DNA from: Strigops habroptila
Lineage: Eukaryota; Chordata; Aves; Psittaciformes; Psittacidae
Assembly: GCF_004027225.2 (NCBI RefSeq)
Contig: NC_044284.2
Location: 44,254,420 to 44,318,419, forward strand
DNA length: 64,000 nt
Reading direction: 5' to 3'
The notes beneath the pieces were generated by a model. It worked only from the letters and a program-made list of their open reading frames with translations. It had not been told where the DNA came from and did not search any database. The position numbers were made by a program, and so were the translations under genes. Shown piece after piece: positions 41,001 to 51,927 of this stretch; within the stretch, counting starts at the first letter, position 1, and every line of letters starts with the position of its first letter.

Positions 41001-44000
41001 GTCTCTTCCAAGCCCACATTAGTTAGCACTTGGCATGACCCAGAATAGAAACCCCACAGCTCTAGCAGCACAGAAATGTAACTTGATGTTTATAATCAAT
41101 GATCATTAGGTCCAATAAATCAGGCTGCAAGGTGCCATGCAGTCACTCTAGGTGCTGTGGAGAGCATCCATCTCAGCCCACAGCTCTTGGAAAAATCACA
41201 TGCAGAGCTCCAGAAGGTGCTGGGTTAATTACTCCAAGGTAGCTGGGCTGGAGCTCGCCTTTTCAAGGCTAAATCAAGACATTTCTTTAGTGTTAGGTAC
41301 CAGTCACGTTGCTGGTGATCTTGGTACTGGTCTTAGCAAGGCACAGAGATAGGCTCTTAGATGCAGTTTCACTTCTTGTAATGACAGGGGAGGGAAATAT
41401 AACAGATGGGGCTTGGAAACCCACCCTCATGGGCTCTTTGATGAGGGACTCTGGTGGGAGCCTTGTCTGTGAGGAATAAGCCGTGCAAGCAGCATATGTG
41501 TATGTGCTGGGGATTTTGAGGCTGGCTGTAGCCATAGTGGGAGTCTGAGCTCTGCTTTCTCCAGCCCATCACCATGGCTTCAGCCCTGGTGCGGATGGGC
41601 TTACACAGCTTGCCTGGTCCGTGCACTGGGGAGGGCAGAGCTGCACTCCTCCCACTGTTACCCGGGTCATCTGTGTCTCCCATCCCCATCGGCGAATTTA
41701 AAATGGCTTTAAGGAATTGTATTTTCAGGCCCTTTATCATTCAATCGCCAGTCAGGGCCAGCATGTTTTCCTGCCTGCTGGCTCTGGCTGCCAAAGTGAA
41801 TACATCATGCAGTGCTGGAAATGTCACACTGAGGCTCAAGGCTCAGTGTGGACTGGAGGCAGAGCTTTGCATTGGGGCGCCTGCCCTGTGTTCCCTCTGC
41901 AGAGAGACTGGCAAAATAATGAGAGGATAAATTGAATTGCTCTTCTCGGATGTGTGAGGATGCGGGGCTTTTCTGCCACTGCGGGAGCATAGAGGAAGGG
42001 GGAGCACTGTTCCCATGGCTGTGCAGAGCACCCTGCCTGCGGGACCACCACACCAGGTACCTGCTGTGGGTGCAGCCATGGTAAACTAGTTCTGTCCCTA
42101 AAAGTCCTGCAGCAGGAGGTTGCTCAGCCTAAATGGCTCATCTAGCCTATTCCCCTGCCAGCCCACCCCCCGCTTGTAAGACTAAATGCAAAAGTAGCTG
42201 GATTTTGGGGCATCTCAATTCTCTCCCCAGGCTGGACCAGAGCTTTGTGTTTAGTCACTGATCTTTGGAAGTTCTTGTTGGGTTTTTTCCTGTCCAGTGA
42301 TTTTTAATTGAAGTGGGTAATTGCATTATCCTCTCTCCCCTGGAGCAGTTCACAGACTCCTCAGCAGTCACCTTCACTTTTATACTGAGCCCAAGAAAAA
42401 AGCCCAGTAGAAATGCCATTTCCCTTACAAGAGCTCAGCAATGGTCACAGCCAGTGGGGCAAACCTGGCCAGGCTGTAGAGCCCCAAGGGCCGGCAGGGC
42501 TGGGGAGGTGGCAGTCTCTCTCAGGGGAGGTATGGCCCTTTGGAGGGGCAGAGGAACACAAGTTAACACTTCCAGAACCACCCTGGGCTGAGCAAAGCGC
42601 TATCCACATCCAGGGGCCAGTTTGCTTCAGGGTGTTCTCCTCTGGATGCTGAGCACAGGGATACTGCAGGGCAAAATGGCCTCCTGTCCTGTCCTAGTAT
42701 GGGTGGGCACGCTGGTGCAGGCATGTGCTCAAGGAAGCAAACCTTTCCCTGTCGCTCTTACCCCGTCATATCAGAGCCTTCTCAGCCCTTCCTGGGGCTT
42801 TCCTGATGCAAGAAGGCTAATTCAGGTGTTTTCTTCCATCCCTTGCAGTATGAATTTAAAGCCAAGAATATCAAGAAGAAGAAAGTGAATCTCATTGTGT
42901 CAGTGGATGGTGTGAAGGTCATTCTGAAGAAGAAGAAGAAGGTAGGCAGCCCTGGTCCTTGGCGCAGTGGTGAAACTCTGTTGGCCTGGGAGGGGGGGGG
43001 GCTGGGCTGGGATCAGCCTCAGTTGAGCCATGTTCCCACAGCGTGCCTGAGCCAGTCCTGATGCAGGTGTAGAAGGGGCTCAGGGGCCCCATGGGAAGTG
43101 ATGTGGGACATCGTTGGTCCTCAGGAGGACCCGACCCTCACCAAAGTGTTGTGGATGATCATCAGCAAAGCTGTGACAAGAGTTTCCCGGTCTGTCCCCG
43201 GACTGTCTTTGCCCTGTCGTTGATCTCAAGGGCAGCATCTGACGTACTCATTTTCAGCTTATTTCATTGCAGAAAAAAGAATGGGCCTGGGACGAGAACA
43301 AAATGCTTGTCATGCACGATCCCATCTACAGGTAAGTCTGCATGGTGAGGGGATGGAGGCTTGCATGGCTCTGCCGTGGTACTTACCCCACACCACACCA
43401 GCACTGTGCTAGCGACTGACCAAGGAGAGCTGCCACCATGCCCACCGAGGGCAGCTTTCCAAGAAGGCAAGGTGGAGGGGTGAGCTTTGCTCTCCTTGGT
43501 CCTTGGAGGGCTCCTGGGCCGCTGGCTCTGTCCCTGGGGACTGAGCAAAGAAAGCCCATGCTGCTTTTGCAAAATGCTTGCTGCTGCTGTGTCAGCAGGC
43601 TACTTTTCCCAGTTGAGGCAAAACCACTGCCAAAAATGTTTCTGATGGGATTTTGCAGGGATGTGCTGCAGAGGCTGGGCAGCTGCCAGCACCCTGTGCC
43701 CTGCAAAGCGCTGCCTGTGGCCTTGGCAGTCTCCTGGGCATGTGGGTACAATGCATGTTGATATTTTCCTTTCCCTTCTGTCGTTGTAGGATATTCTATG
43801 TGTCTCATGACTCCCAGGACCTAAAGATCTTCAGCTATATTGCCAGGGATGGGTCTAGCAATGTCTTCAGGTGCAACGTCTTCAAATCCAAGAAGAAGGT
43901 AGAGATGCTGTGATGCGCATCCTGCCATCGCAGGGTCTTGGTGGGGCAACTGGAGCGGGAGCCTGTCACTGTGCTGCAGCTGGCAGCCCAGAGCACCCTG

Positions 44001-47000
44001 GTGATCTGGGCTCTGGTGCCTCAGTCCATGTGGCAGCACACAGAGACCCCCAAGAGCTGTGCCAGGCTGGAGAGGTCGCTGGGCTGGGGCAGCCCAGCTG
44101 AGGTTAAGTTCCTCCTCTCCTCTCCTCCTGCAGAGCCAAGCCATGCGCATCGTCCGGACAGTGGGGCAGGCATTTGAGGTCTGCCACAAGCTGAGCCTGC
44201 AGCACACCCAGCAAAACGCAGATGGGCAGGAGGACGGAGACAGTGAGAGGAATGGGGATGACCTGGATGTCCCAGGTACTCTGCAAGGATGGAGGCGGGT
44301 GTGATGTGAGGGTCCTGGAGCCTGGCAGATGTGGTTTGCGGAGTTACCATCTTCCCATACGGCTCCTTGCTGTCTGACGCCTGCGGGGAATGGATTTGCA
44401 CAGCAATCTGGCCTGTGGTGCTTTGGGCTCAAGCTGGGATCTTGCCCAGCAAGGAGCCTTTGCTAGGTGTTAGCTGTCATTCTCACAGACATCACCCTTG
44501 CTGGGAGCCCATTAGCGGCGCCTGGGTCTCTGCTGGGTGCCTAAATACTCTCCATGCTCAGCTGCACATGCTGCAAACACTTCCTCACTGCTTCCACAGA
44601 AGAGGCACTAAGCACAGACTTTGCTCGCATCCTGAGGTGCTCATGGGGCCAGGTCTGGCTCTGCAATTCCCTGCATGTATGTAGCTGTGCTTGTGGTCTT
44701 GCATCAAGCTCCTGGGGCTTCCCTCTCCCTTCTCAGCCCCATGGGCAAAGGGCTCTGTGGGGCCCTGGAGAGCTGCCATGCTCCTTGGTGCCAGTGACTG
44801 CTGGAGGGGAGGCAGATGTTTTGCAAGAGGTTGGTCAAACACCTCCATTGCCCGTTGAGATGCTGGTGGCCCTGCTGTCTGAGTGTGGGTTGCCTGCCCT
44901 GCCCTGCTGCCCTGTGCTGGGTGCTAATTCCCCTGATCCAAACAGGAGCAGCTTGGGCTGTGCTGTGGTTTCCTGCTTTCCTCTGCAGCCAGTGCTGTTG
45001 TGATGACCTAAGCATTGGGCTGTTCTGGACAGGTCATTGTTTGGTTTTCCTCCACACAATGTCCAGGCTGTGATATGCAGTTCCCTGGAGATTTCTGAGC
45101 ATCTGTTTTTGTTTTGTTTGGGTTTTTTCCCCTCGTAATCTCTTGTTTACCTTTCTTTAGCTTTCTATGTGTCTTCTGCTCTTGATGACCCATTTGTCCC
45201 ACATCAGGGGTTTTGGCCGCTGCTCCCCAGGTTTGGTGTGCTGGGGCTGGGTGTGGTTTTGGCTGCAAGCTTCCATCCAGGAAGCACAGCTGTGTTGTTC
45301 TGTACCTGCTTCCCCCAGAGCTGGAGGGTGGGTGGCTGGGGGCACTGGGGACCAACCGGTGGGCATCACTCAGCATACCATGGGCACACCATAGCATGCT
45401 CTCACTCTGAGCGGGTTGTGCTCTGCTCTGATGCTGCTCCCACAGCCTGTCGCCTCACCGGTGTGGAGCGGGCATCCGCCTCGGCGGAGGAGACGGACAT
45501 CGATGCCGTGGAGCTCCCGCTGCCTGGAGCTGACATCCTTGACTTTAGCCGCGGCGTGACCGACCTCGACGCCGTGGGCAAGGAGGCGAGTGCCTACGCT
45601 GACGCTAAGGTGCGTGGGTCCTCGCCTTCCACTCTCAGGGCATGGCACGGCCCCGGCGCTGCAGCTCTGATGTGCAGCCCAGGGATCAGAAGGGATTCTG
45701 CAGCATTCCCCTGCTGCCAGATCAAAGCCGTCTGCTGCCACAGGGCTGCCCTTTGGCTTGGGGCCTGGAGCACTCCTGGAGAGCACTGTGCTGAGGCTCA
45801 GCTATGTGCAGCCACACGGAAAGTGTCTGGGGCAGAGCTGATAGGGATTTTTTTCCACCAAATAAAAAAAAAAAAAAAAGACTTTTTTGATATAGTGGAA
45901 ATTCCCATGAGAAACGTCAGCCTTTTCGGGAATTTTCTACAAAAGTATTTGGGCTGTTGTCAAAACTGAAAAAATACCATTTTCATAGTTTTTCAGCACC
46001 CGCCAGCAAAACGTGCATTTGCTTTGAATGCAGCAGCTTCTTTCCTGGGTATTTTGAGGGGCTACAGCCTGTGTGTGCCTGGATGATCTCAATGGCGAGG
46101 GGCACGGGATCGTACTTTGGATGTTGGTGTTTTGCAGGGCTGCCTCCTCCCTGAAGATATTCTGACAGCGTCGCCCAAGATGCTGCTGCCCTCATCTGCC
46201 CAGCTGCCCGACCTGGGAACACCCCTCTCTGCGCACCACCAGATGCAGCTCCTTCAGCAGCTCCTGCAGCAGCAGCAGCAACAGACACAAGTGGCTGTGG
46301 CACAGGTTCTTCCCTCCCCTCTTTCCTGGGGGCAGCGGCAGGGCTGGGGCATGCTACCAAGCTCCGTGTTGCTGACAGAGTATCCCCTGCCTGGAGGTAG
46401 CATTGGAGACAGGCAGCTCCATGGGGAGGGCAGGCTGCCTCCAGGCAGAGAAGCCCAGGTGGTGGTGGTGGGAGAAGCTGGTGCACAGGCAATGGGGAGG
46501 GACCAGCTCCTGGGCTGTGCAGCAGTGGGGGAGGAGTGGCAATTTGCCCTGGCCCTGTCACAGAAGATGAGGTGCTTAGATCTGTATGCCACCAGTTTGC
46601 TTGGTCCTTTGGCCCCTGTCTGTTTGCCAGTGCCTGGCCTCAGCATTAGCCCTGGCCAACTGCTGCCTGGGCTGTGCAGCTGGCAGCTCGTTCTCTATGC
46701 AGGCATTTCTCATTTAAGCAGCTCTGGCTGCTTTATCGAACTCGTTACCTCAGCTTTACTTGTTCCCTGACCCCTCACAGAGCTCTCTGCAATTGCTTGA
46801 CTTTCTTCCAGTCCTGAGCAATCGGCTCCAGCAGCCTTTCTGCGCTGTCCCACGCTTTCCTTTTCTCACATCAGAAAATCAGTATTGGTTCTTCTGGCTG
46901 AGCTGCTGCCCTGAGAGCTGGGGTCACAGGCTCGGGAAGTTGCTTTCCCCTCTGGAAGGGGGACCTGCATCCTTTATATCTATTCAAGTATAGTGTTGTT

Positions 47001-50000
47001 ACAGATAAAGCTCACCAGGCAACGCCAGGTCCCTTGTGGCAGGGGCTGATCACCTTCAGCAGTTCCCAGTCTGTATACCTGCACAGCCTTGCAATGGTCA
47101 TTTCTTTTTCTTCCTACTTTCAGGCAAAAAAAATCTGAAATAATGTAACGCCATTTCTTGGCTGGCTCCTGGGATGGCAGCCACTGGCCTCATCCCCCTC
47201 TCTCCAAGGGCTGGCACCCTGCTTTGGACTTCTGCCCACCATAGGGTGGTTCTTGTCCCAGGAGCTGTCACTTAGCTGCTCTCTAATCCATTCAGTGTGT
47301 GCGCCATGGTGATTTTGTATCATTGTAATTCATTAATGAAAACATTGGGACTTATCATGTCAACTGCCTTTCAGATGACTGCATATGTTACATCAACACC
47401 TCTGTTAATGGCACTTGTTATCTTCTCTCAAAAAGTACTGAGTCAATTTGTCTCTAAACACATGGTGAAGGACATAGGCTTAATCTTTACTAACAAAGCC
47501 GGGAGATCCACTGCATTGACCAGGATCTATGGTTAGTCCTACAGGGACCATCCTGTAATTGTCTCAGCCTCTAATTACTTGGCTGAGGATGAAATGCCAT
47601 TTTGTTCCCTCATTGACTAGAGACTTGGTTTTGCAAGGTGTGTACAGACACCTGTGAAAGTTCCTTCTCTTGAATTAAGGCCAGGAGTCCTTCCTGGGTC
47701 TTGTCCCCAGGGGGAGGGTGGCATGAGCCACTGCCCCTCTACGGGACATGGCATTTGGGCTCTGCTGGCATCTTCCCCTGGCATCACCTGAGCATCACCT
47801 GGCCCCTGCTGTGGGTGGAGACAGCTGCTGGCTGTGAGGAAGGATGACTTCCAGGCTGACACTGCCAGGACCGAGCTTTGGCACCCGCTTAGCATTTAAA
47901 CACGATCCCAGCTCTGCTCAGGGTCTCTGCTTCACCCACCAGCATTTGGCAGAGGGTCCCTGTCCCACCGCACTGCTGTGCCCCACTGCCCTACCACTGG
48001 CAGGAAGAGGAGGTGACTGTAGCGGTAGTGTGGGGTGTCTCACCTGGCTGGAGGCCCACAGGCAAACCAAAACTCCCTGCTCAGTGTATAAAGTATTGCA
48101 CTCCCTTGCCCTTGGTCTGGCTTCATGGACAGTTGCAGGTCTCAGCACCTTGCTTGGCCCCTTGCCACCCCCTGAGCTCGCTGTGCTTCAACTGTGCTCT
48201 GCCAGGGGCACTGCCCTGCCGCCTTGCTGGCTGTGTTTGGACAAAGCAGGCAGAACCTGCCTGCAAGCAGACCTGGCGCTGCCTGCTGGTACCCATCCAG
48301 GAGGGCAGGTGGCCTCCAGCTGTGCTGCTTTTGGGGCCCTGCAGCTGCAGCAGCAACTCACAGCTTTGGCAGGCTACAGAGAGCCCCCCCTTCTTCCCCA
48401 AGGTCACTCTCTAGGCCAAGGTAAAACTGTCTCTTTTGTTTGGAGGTGTATTTTTGTGTGTTTTGCTTTTTTGTTTGCTTGTTTTTAAATCCATGCTTTC
48501 CTGGTTCCCCACGAGTTTTGGCTGGCTCAGTCCTTGGTGGAGAGAGGAGCACTTGCAGGAGCCATGGGTGGGTGGCAGGAGGGGATGCTGAGCTGCTGTG
48601 GCTCTGCACTGCTGTCCCCTTGCCCAGAGTACGATCCTGGGGCTCTCCTTGCACAATCTCGGATCAAAAAGCTGCCCCTGGGCAAGGGCTCTTGGCTGGT
48701 CTCACCTAGCAGCATCCCACCCTCCCTGGGACATGGTGCTGGTGATATAGATTGCTTGCATGTGGGTAGTTATGCTGAGATCAGTGGGCTTCTTGCCAAT
48801 GGACTCCCTGCAGGCTAACATCCAGGCATCGCTTCCAGGGCAAAAATGAGCAGCCAGCTCACATCCCTGGAGCCACTGTGTCTCAGCAGCACTCTGCCAT
48901 CTGTGTTGCTCCAGGCATGTCATGCCTGTCACATCCAGAGCCATCTGCAGCTCCAGGGCAGCTCTGATGCTCCAGCTCCTGCTAGTGACAGACGCCACTG
49001 GCAGGACCCTGTCTCTGGGAAACTTGCCTGGAAAGACAACTCGGACAGGGCTGCCCATGGCACATGTCTGTGCCCTCATGCATGGGCAGCACTATCCAAT
49101 TGTTCGAGTGTGTCTTTTCTTCTGCATCTATCTGGCTCCCTCCCGGGCTGGCCTTTCCTTCTGCATTTGTGGCACACGTGTGTGACCAACGGTTTGGTCA
49201 CTGCTACCTCCCTTTGCCTTGGGCTTTTCCATGAGAGAGGCTAGGGGACCATGTGCTGGATTTGCTGCGTGTGCTCTGATGTGACACTGCCACCTGCCTC
49301 ACTCCACATCACACCTGTGGGTACCCACAGGGAATGGCTTCTTCATCAGATTATCTGTGGGATGCTGGTGAGCCCTGGTAGACGAGCAGGGCTGGCCGGA
49401 GTTGATGCTCTCAGCCCTTAAGCAGCATCACCCACACGCTTACCCGCTCTCTCCTGTCACACAGGTCCACTTGCTGAAGGACCAGCTGGCCGCAGAGGCA
49501 GCGGCGCGGCTGGAAGCCCAGGCTCGTGTGCACCAGCTCCTGCTCCAGAACAAGGACTTGCTGCAGCACATCTCGCTCCTGGTCAAACAGGTGCAGGAGC
49601 TGGAGCTGAAGCTAGCGGGGAACACAACCAGTAAGCGCTCCTGCCCCTTCCTCTTCCCTCACAGCTAGCTGGGTCTGTGGAGGACATGCATGTGGGTGTT
49701 TCTCTTGGGGTTTTTGTGCTTTACCAGTGGGTGTGTAGGGCAATATAAGTGCCCTTCTGGCCTGGCTTGTTTGTGTGTGGCAGGGTGCTTGCAAGCAGCG
49801 TGTGAATGGCTTGGGGAGGGCTGTATGGACAGGTAGTTGCATATGTCCATCAGCAGTATGTCTGCTTTCCCCAGTGGCTGCATGCTCTAGGCCAGTTCCT
49901 TACCTGCCCACGAGCCCCTCCTTGACCTTCCTCTCCAGCAGACATGGCCATCAGCTCCCTGCAGAAGCTTGGATGGGAGACATAACTTTTCATCCTGCAA

Positions 50001-50609
50001 AACTGGCTCTTTGTTGGCCAGCAGCAGCTCCTGGCACCAGTGACACCAAATGAGCCCCTCTAAATGGTGGTGGTGGGGAGATTGACACCCAAACAGCCCA
50101 GACCATCTTCCTCTGGCCAGTCTGCAGCCAGCTGTGGTGGCTGGGGGATGCCCAGGCAAGCTGGGGTGGCACTGCCTGCCTCTCAGTCATGCTCTTCTCT
50201 TGCAGCGGGCTCCCAGGACAGCCTGCTGGAGATCACCTTCCGCTCAAACGTCCTCCCTGTCCTCTGCGACCCGACCACCCCACAGCCTGAGGACACCCAC
50301 CCGCCGCCACTGGGCTCTGGCTCAGGCTTCCCCAGCACCCTGGGCAGCCCCATAGGTAGGAACGACTGTCTGGTGAAGCTGGAGTGCTACCGCTTCCTGC
50401 CTGACTCGGGGCCACCTGCCCCGGAGCCAGCGCTGGGCAGCCTGGAGCTCATCAAGTTCCGCGAGTCGGGCATTGCCTCCGAGTACGAGTCCAACACGGA
50501 CGAGAGCGAGGAGCGTGACTCCTGGTCCCAGGAGGAACCGCCACGCCTGCTCCACGTCCAGACCAGGCAGGACCTGGGCGACAGCCTGGAGGATGAGATT
50601 GCGGTGTAG
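13859..50609 (+). CDS. NOS1AP: NOS1AP (CAPON), nitric oxide synthase 1 adaptor protein; 10 coding exons
   Basis: CDS join: 13859..13963, 24001..24072, 42849..42941, 43273..43331, 43790..43898, 44134..44275, 45446..45609, 46138..46305, 49465..49630, 50206..50609; 1,482 nt, 493 aa (human about 501-506 aa). Every junction is GT-AG and all phases agree. The protein is a cytosolic adaptor. The N-terminal PTB domain (about residues 26-170; known partners Dexras1, Scribble and synapsin) includes [33 protein letters not shown] and the terminal helix after [21 protein letters not shown] Gln-rich coiled coil covers about residues 281-355. The last four residues, EIAV, are the ligand for the neuronal NOS PDZ domain. 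The start ATG has a strong Kozak context (gccgccATG). The gene spans only about 37 kb of coding extent, far less than the roughly 300 kb human locus. Confidence 0.97.
13964..24000 (+). other. NOS1AP: NOS1AP intron 1 (10.0 kb)
   Basis: Phase-0 intron ending ttctctgcag. It contains a T-rich tract at 14,583-14,625. I found no exon-like frame flanked by splice sites, no RNA gene and no clear transposon. An AT-rich block near 15.6-15.7 kb with TTAATTAA-type motifs may be regulatory. Confidence 0.85.
14583..14625. repeat. T-rich low-complexity tract
   Basis: Almost uninterrupted T with a few C and A, inside NOS1AP intron 1. Simple low-complexity sequence. Confidence 0.8.
24001..24072 (+). CDS. NOS1AP: NOS1AP coding exon 2
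   Basis: Residues 36-59 ([20 protein letters not shown] then RRIR). Acceptor ctctgcag|TAC, donor AGG|gtgagt, phase 0 on both sides. It encodes the first strand and adjoining helix of the PTB fold. The symmetric 72-nt exon could be skipped without a frameshift but would remove the PTB core. Confidence 0.96.
24073..42848 (+). other. NOS1AP: NOS1AP intron 2 (18.8 kb)
   Basis: Phase-0 intron, the largest in the window, ending cccttgcag. It holds pyrimidine and A-rich tracts (26,955-26,976; 30,660-30,674; 32,024-32,037; 38,311-38,322; about 39,330-39,352). It also has several AT-rich stretches that retain CpGs (24.52-24.72, 26.74-26.92 and 27.18-27.34 kb), which are candidate conserved non-coding elements. 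No nested coding gene or recognised RNA gene was found. Confidence 0.85.
26955..26976. repeat. CTTTTT short tandem repeat
   Basis: Three and a half copies of a C-T5 unit in NOS1AP intron 2. Confidence 0.85.
42849..42941 (+). CDS. NOS1AP: NOS1AP coding exon 3
   Basis: Residues 60-90, from [20 protein letters not shown] to a run of five Lys. Acceptor ccttgcag|TAT, donor AAG|gtaggc, phase 0. It contributes PTB beta strands and a strongly basic segment. A G-rich run lies 46 nt into the following intron. Confidence 0.96.
43273..43331 (+). CDS. NOS1AP: NOS1AP coding exon 4 (distal acceptor form)
   Basis: Residues 91-110 ([19 protein letters not shown] plus split Arg), acceptor ttgcag|AAA, donor AG|gtaagt, phase 2 out. 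A second acceptor 15 nt upstream (ttttcag, AG at 43,256-43,257) would add LISLQ in frame at exactly the position where human isoforms differ by LLLLQ. Confidence 0.95.
43790..43898 (+). CDS. NOS1AP: NOS1AP coding exon 5
   Basis: Residues 111-146, [20 protein letters not shown] onward to KSKKK. Acceptor cgttgtag|G, donor AAG|gtagag. It forms the later PTB beta strands and is nearly invariant relative to mammals. Confidence 0.96.
44134..44275 (+). CDS. NOS1AP: NOS1AP coding exon 6
   Basis: Residues 147-193, starting [20 protein letters not shown] (PTB C-terminal helix), followed by an acidic linker. Acceptor ctcctgcag|AGC, donor CCAG|gtactc, phase 1 out. The linker differs from human, as expected outside the fold. 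Confidence 0.95.
45446..45609 (+). CDS. NOS1AP: NOS1AP coding exon 7
   Basis: Residues 194-248, including [15 protein letters not shown] and [14 protein letters not shown], which match the conserved mammalian linker. Acceptor ctcccacag|CC, donor AAG|gtgcgt. Known partners such as carboxypeptidase E bind in the middle portion of the protein. Confidence 0.95.
45610..46137 (+). other. NOS1AP: NOS1AP intron 7
   Basis: Phase-0 intron with a 16-A run at 45,864-45,879 preceded by an AATAAA string. The A-run makes this string a poor cleavage-signal candidate. Otherwise nothing notable. Confidence 0.8.
46138..46305 (+). CDS. NOS1AP: NOS1AP coding exon 8
   Basis: Residues 249-304. It ends in a Gln-rich segment ([17 protein letters not shown]) encoded by a short CAG run, followed by TQVAVAQ. 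Acceptor ttttgcag|GGC, donor CAG|gttctt, phase 0. The coiled coil starts here. Confidence 0.95.
46306..49404 (+). other. NOS1AP: NOS1AP intron 8 (most of 3.16 kb)
   Basis: GC-rich intron apart from an AT-rich island at 47.3-47.6 kb that I read as an old CR1 pol relic. The intron ends at 49,464. Its last 60 nt may be coding in a short isoform. Confidence 0.75.
47297..47585 (-). repeat. Ancient CR1 ORF2 (reverse transcriptase) relic, antisense
   Basis: Several blocks keep the order and spacing of the reverse complement of CR1 pol as I remember it: 'attcattaatgaaaacattg', 'gtcaactgcctttcagatga', 'tgttacatcaacacctctg', then 'gtaattgtctcagcc' and 'taattac'. The stretch is AT-rich inside a GC-rich intron. 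It is strongly diverged and would need translated search to confirm. Confidence 0.5.
49405..49464 (+). CDS. NOS1AP: Candidate NOS1AP short-isoform N terminus (5' extension of exon 9)
   Basis: An ATG at 49,405 is in frame with exon 9 and opens 20 extra codons ([20 protein letters not shown]) that run through the normal acceptor. With exons 9 and 10 this gives 630 nt and 209 aa. The known human short isoform, built from the last two exons, is 211 aa by memory, so size and structure fit. The Kozak context is weak (T at -3), and no promoter is evident. Confidence 0.4.
49465..49630 (+). CDS. NOS1AP: NOS1AP coding exon 9
   Basis: Residues 305-359 plus a split Thr, [20 protein letters not shown] to KLAGNTT. 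Acceptor gtcacacag|GTC, donor ACCA|gtaagc, phase 1 out. This is the heptad-rich heart of the coiled coil. Its phase-1 donor is compatible both with exon 10 and with the first C1orf226 acceptor. Confidence 0.96.
50206..50609 (+). CDS. NOS1AP: NOS1AP coding exon 10 (terminal)
   Basis: Residues 360-493, starting [13 protein letters not shown] and containing the conserved [20 protein letters not shown] and [12 protein letters not shown]. It ends DEIAV before TAG at 50,607-50,609. The EIAV C terminus is the nNOS PDZ ligand. Acceptor ctcttgcag|CG. Confidence 0.97.
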
Positions 50610-51927
50610 GGGTCAGCAGGAGGTGGTGCGGACCTGCCGGAGCTGGGGTGGACCCTGGCCGTAGCCCCCTGGCTCTGGCAGGAGCGGGACATCCCAGAGG
50701 GAGAGGGGCAAAGGAGGGAGTGCGAGGCTTCAGCACACAGCCAGGAGTGTGTGGAGGTGAGGATGGAGCCATGCTGAGGCGGTGCACCAGGCATGCTGTG
50801 CTCCAGTGTGCAAGGGCTTGTGTGCTGAGCTGGAGCATCCCAACTTCACATCAGGCAGCGAGCTGAGCTGCTTGGGCTCCCTGTGGTCCCTGTCCCCCCG
50901 CAGGCTGCATTTCAAGGTCAGGCAGAAGCAAGGGACTCCTTGCCGGGTTAGCCACTGCTGCTGGTGGGGAAGCAGGAAAGTAGATGAAAGTTTTGCTGGG
51001 GGAATGAGAGAGCAGGCATGGGGCAGTGAGTGGGGACAAGAGGGACCAAGGAGACAACATGAGGGCAGTGAGCAGGGACAGAGCCACTGGCAGGTGGTCT
51101 GGCTCTCTGCATGGTGGAGAAGGTGGGAGATGAGGCCAGGTACATGCTAGCATGGTGGTTAGGGTTGGTGACGTTGCACTGTCGGCAGGGGTGAGCAAGT
51201 CAGAGGTGAGGCAGCGGGTGACAGTGGGGACAAGCCTGGGAAGAAGCTGAAGGAATGAGATGAGGTTGCACAGGGTGGCCATGTACAGGCAGCTCCTGGC
51301 AGGTGATCGTGTTTGTTGTGCTTTCAGGACAGGGCTTGTCCCTGCCTGAGGCAGGTGGAGGGCCTGCAGGCAATGCCCACTCCTCTCAGTCTGTGGAGCG
51401 GGTAGGAAGGCACAGCTCAGTGTGGAGCAGGGAGCCAGGGCATGCAGCACAGGACTGTGCAAGTGCCCTTCCCCTCATTGTCCAGTCCTTGGGCTCCTCG
51501 GCGTGGCTGCCAGGTTTCAAAGCCTTTCTGGTGCTCTCAAGTCACATTTTCAAGCACTTCCCTGCACCCCCTTCACCACGAACTCCCTGCTTTGCTTTAT
51601 AGACAAACCCTCCCATTTCCAAGCAGTCACGTGCCCCTGGACCAGGGATGGGGGATGCAGTGTTGGCATCGTCCGTGTGCAGGGATGGGCACCCTTGCCA
51701 CCCCTCAACGGGACGTGAACTGCCGATGTCTGCAAGGGGGCTTCTTCACCTCTGGTTTGCACCCTCTGGAAAAGTGAACCCAAGATCTCAGGATCCCCCA
51801 CCAGATACCAAGACACCCATGGCTGAGAGCCATCTTGGGGGCCTCCAAGGGATCCAGAGCGTGTTTCTTTTCTGGAAGCACATTTATCAGCTGTCTGCTG
51901 CTGCAGCTTCCAAGAGGCTGCAGCCAA

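Noticed and set aside
42119-42180. Possible CR1 fragment ('ctcatctag' and 'ttcccctgcca' motifs)
   Set aside because: Two short matches in the right order but too little sequence to separate from chance. RepeatMasker would decide.
45861-45879. Intronic AATAAA in NOS1AP intron 7 as an alternative poly(A) site
   Set aside because: The hexamer is the start of a 16-A run, with no clear GT-rich downstream element. Genomic A-runs also cause false 3' ends.
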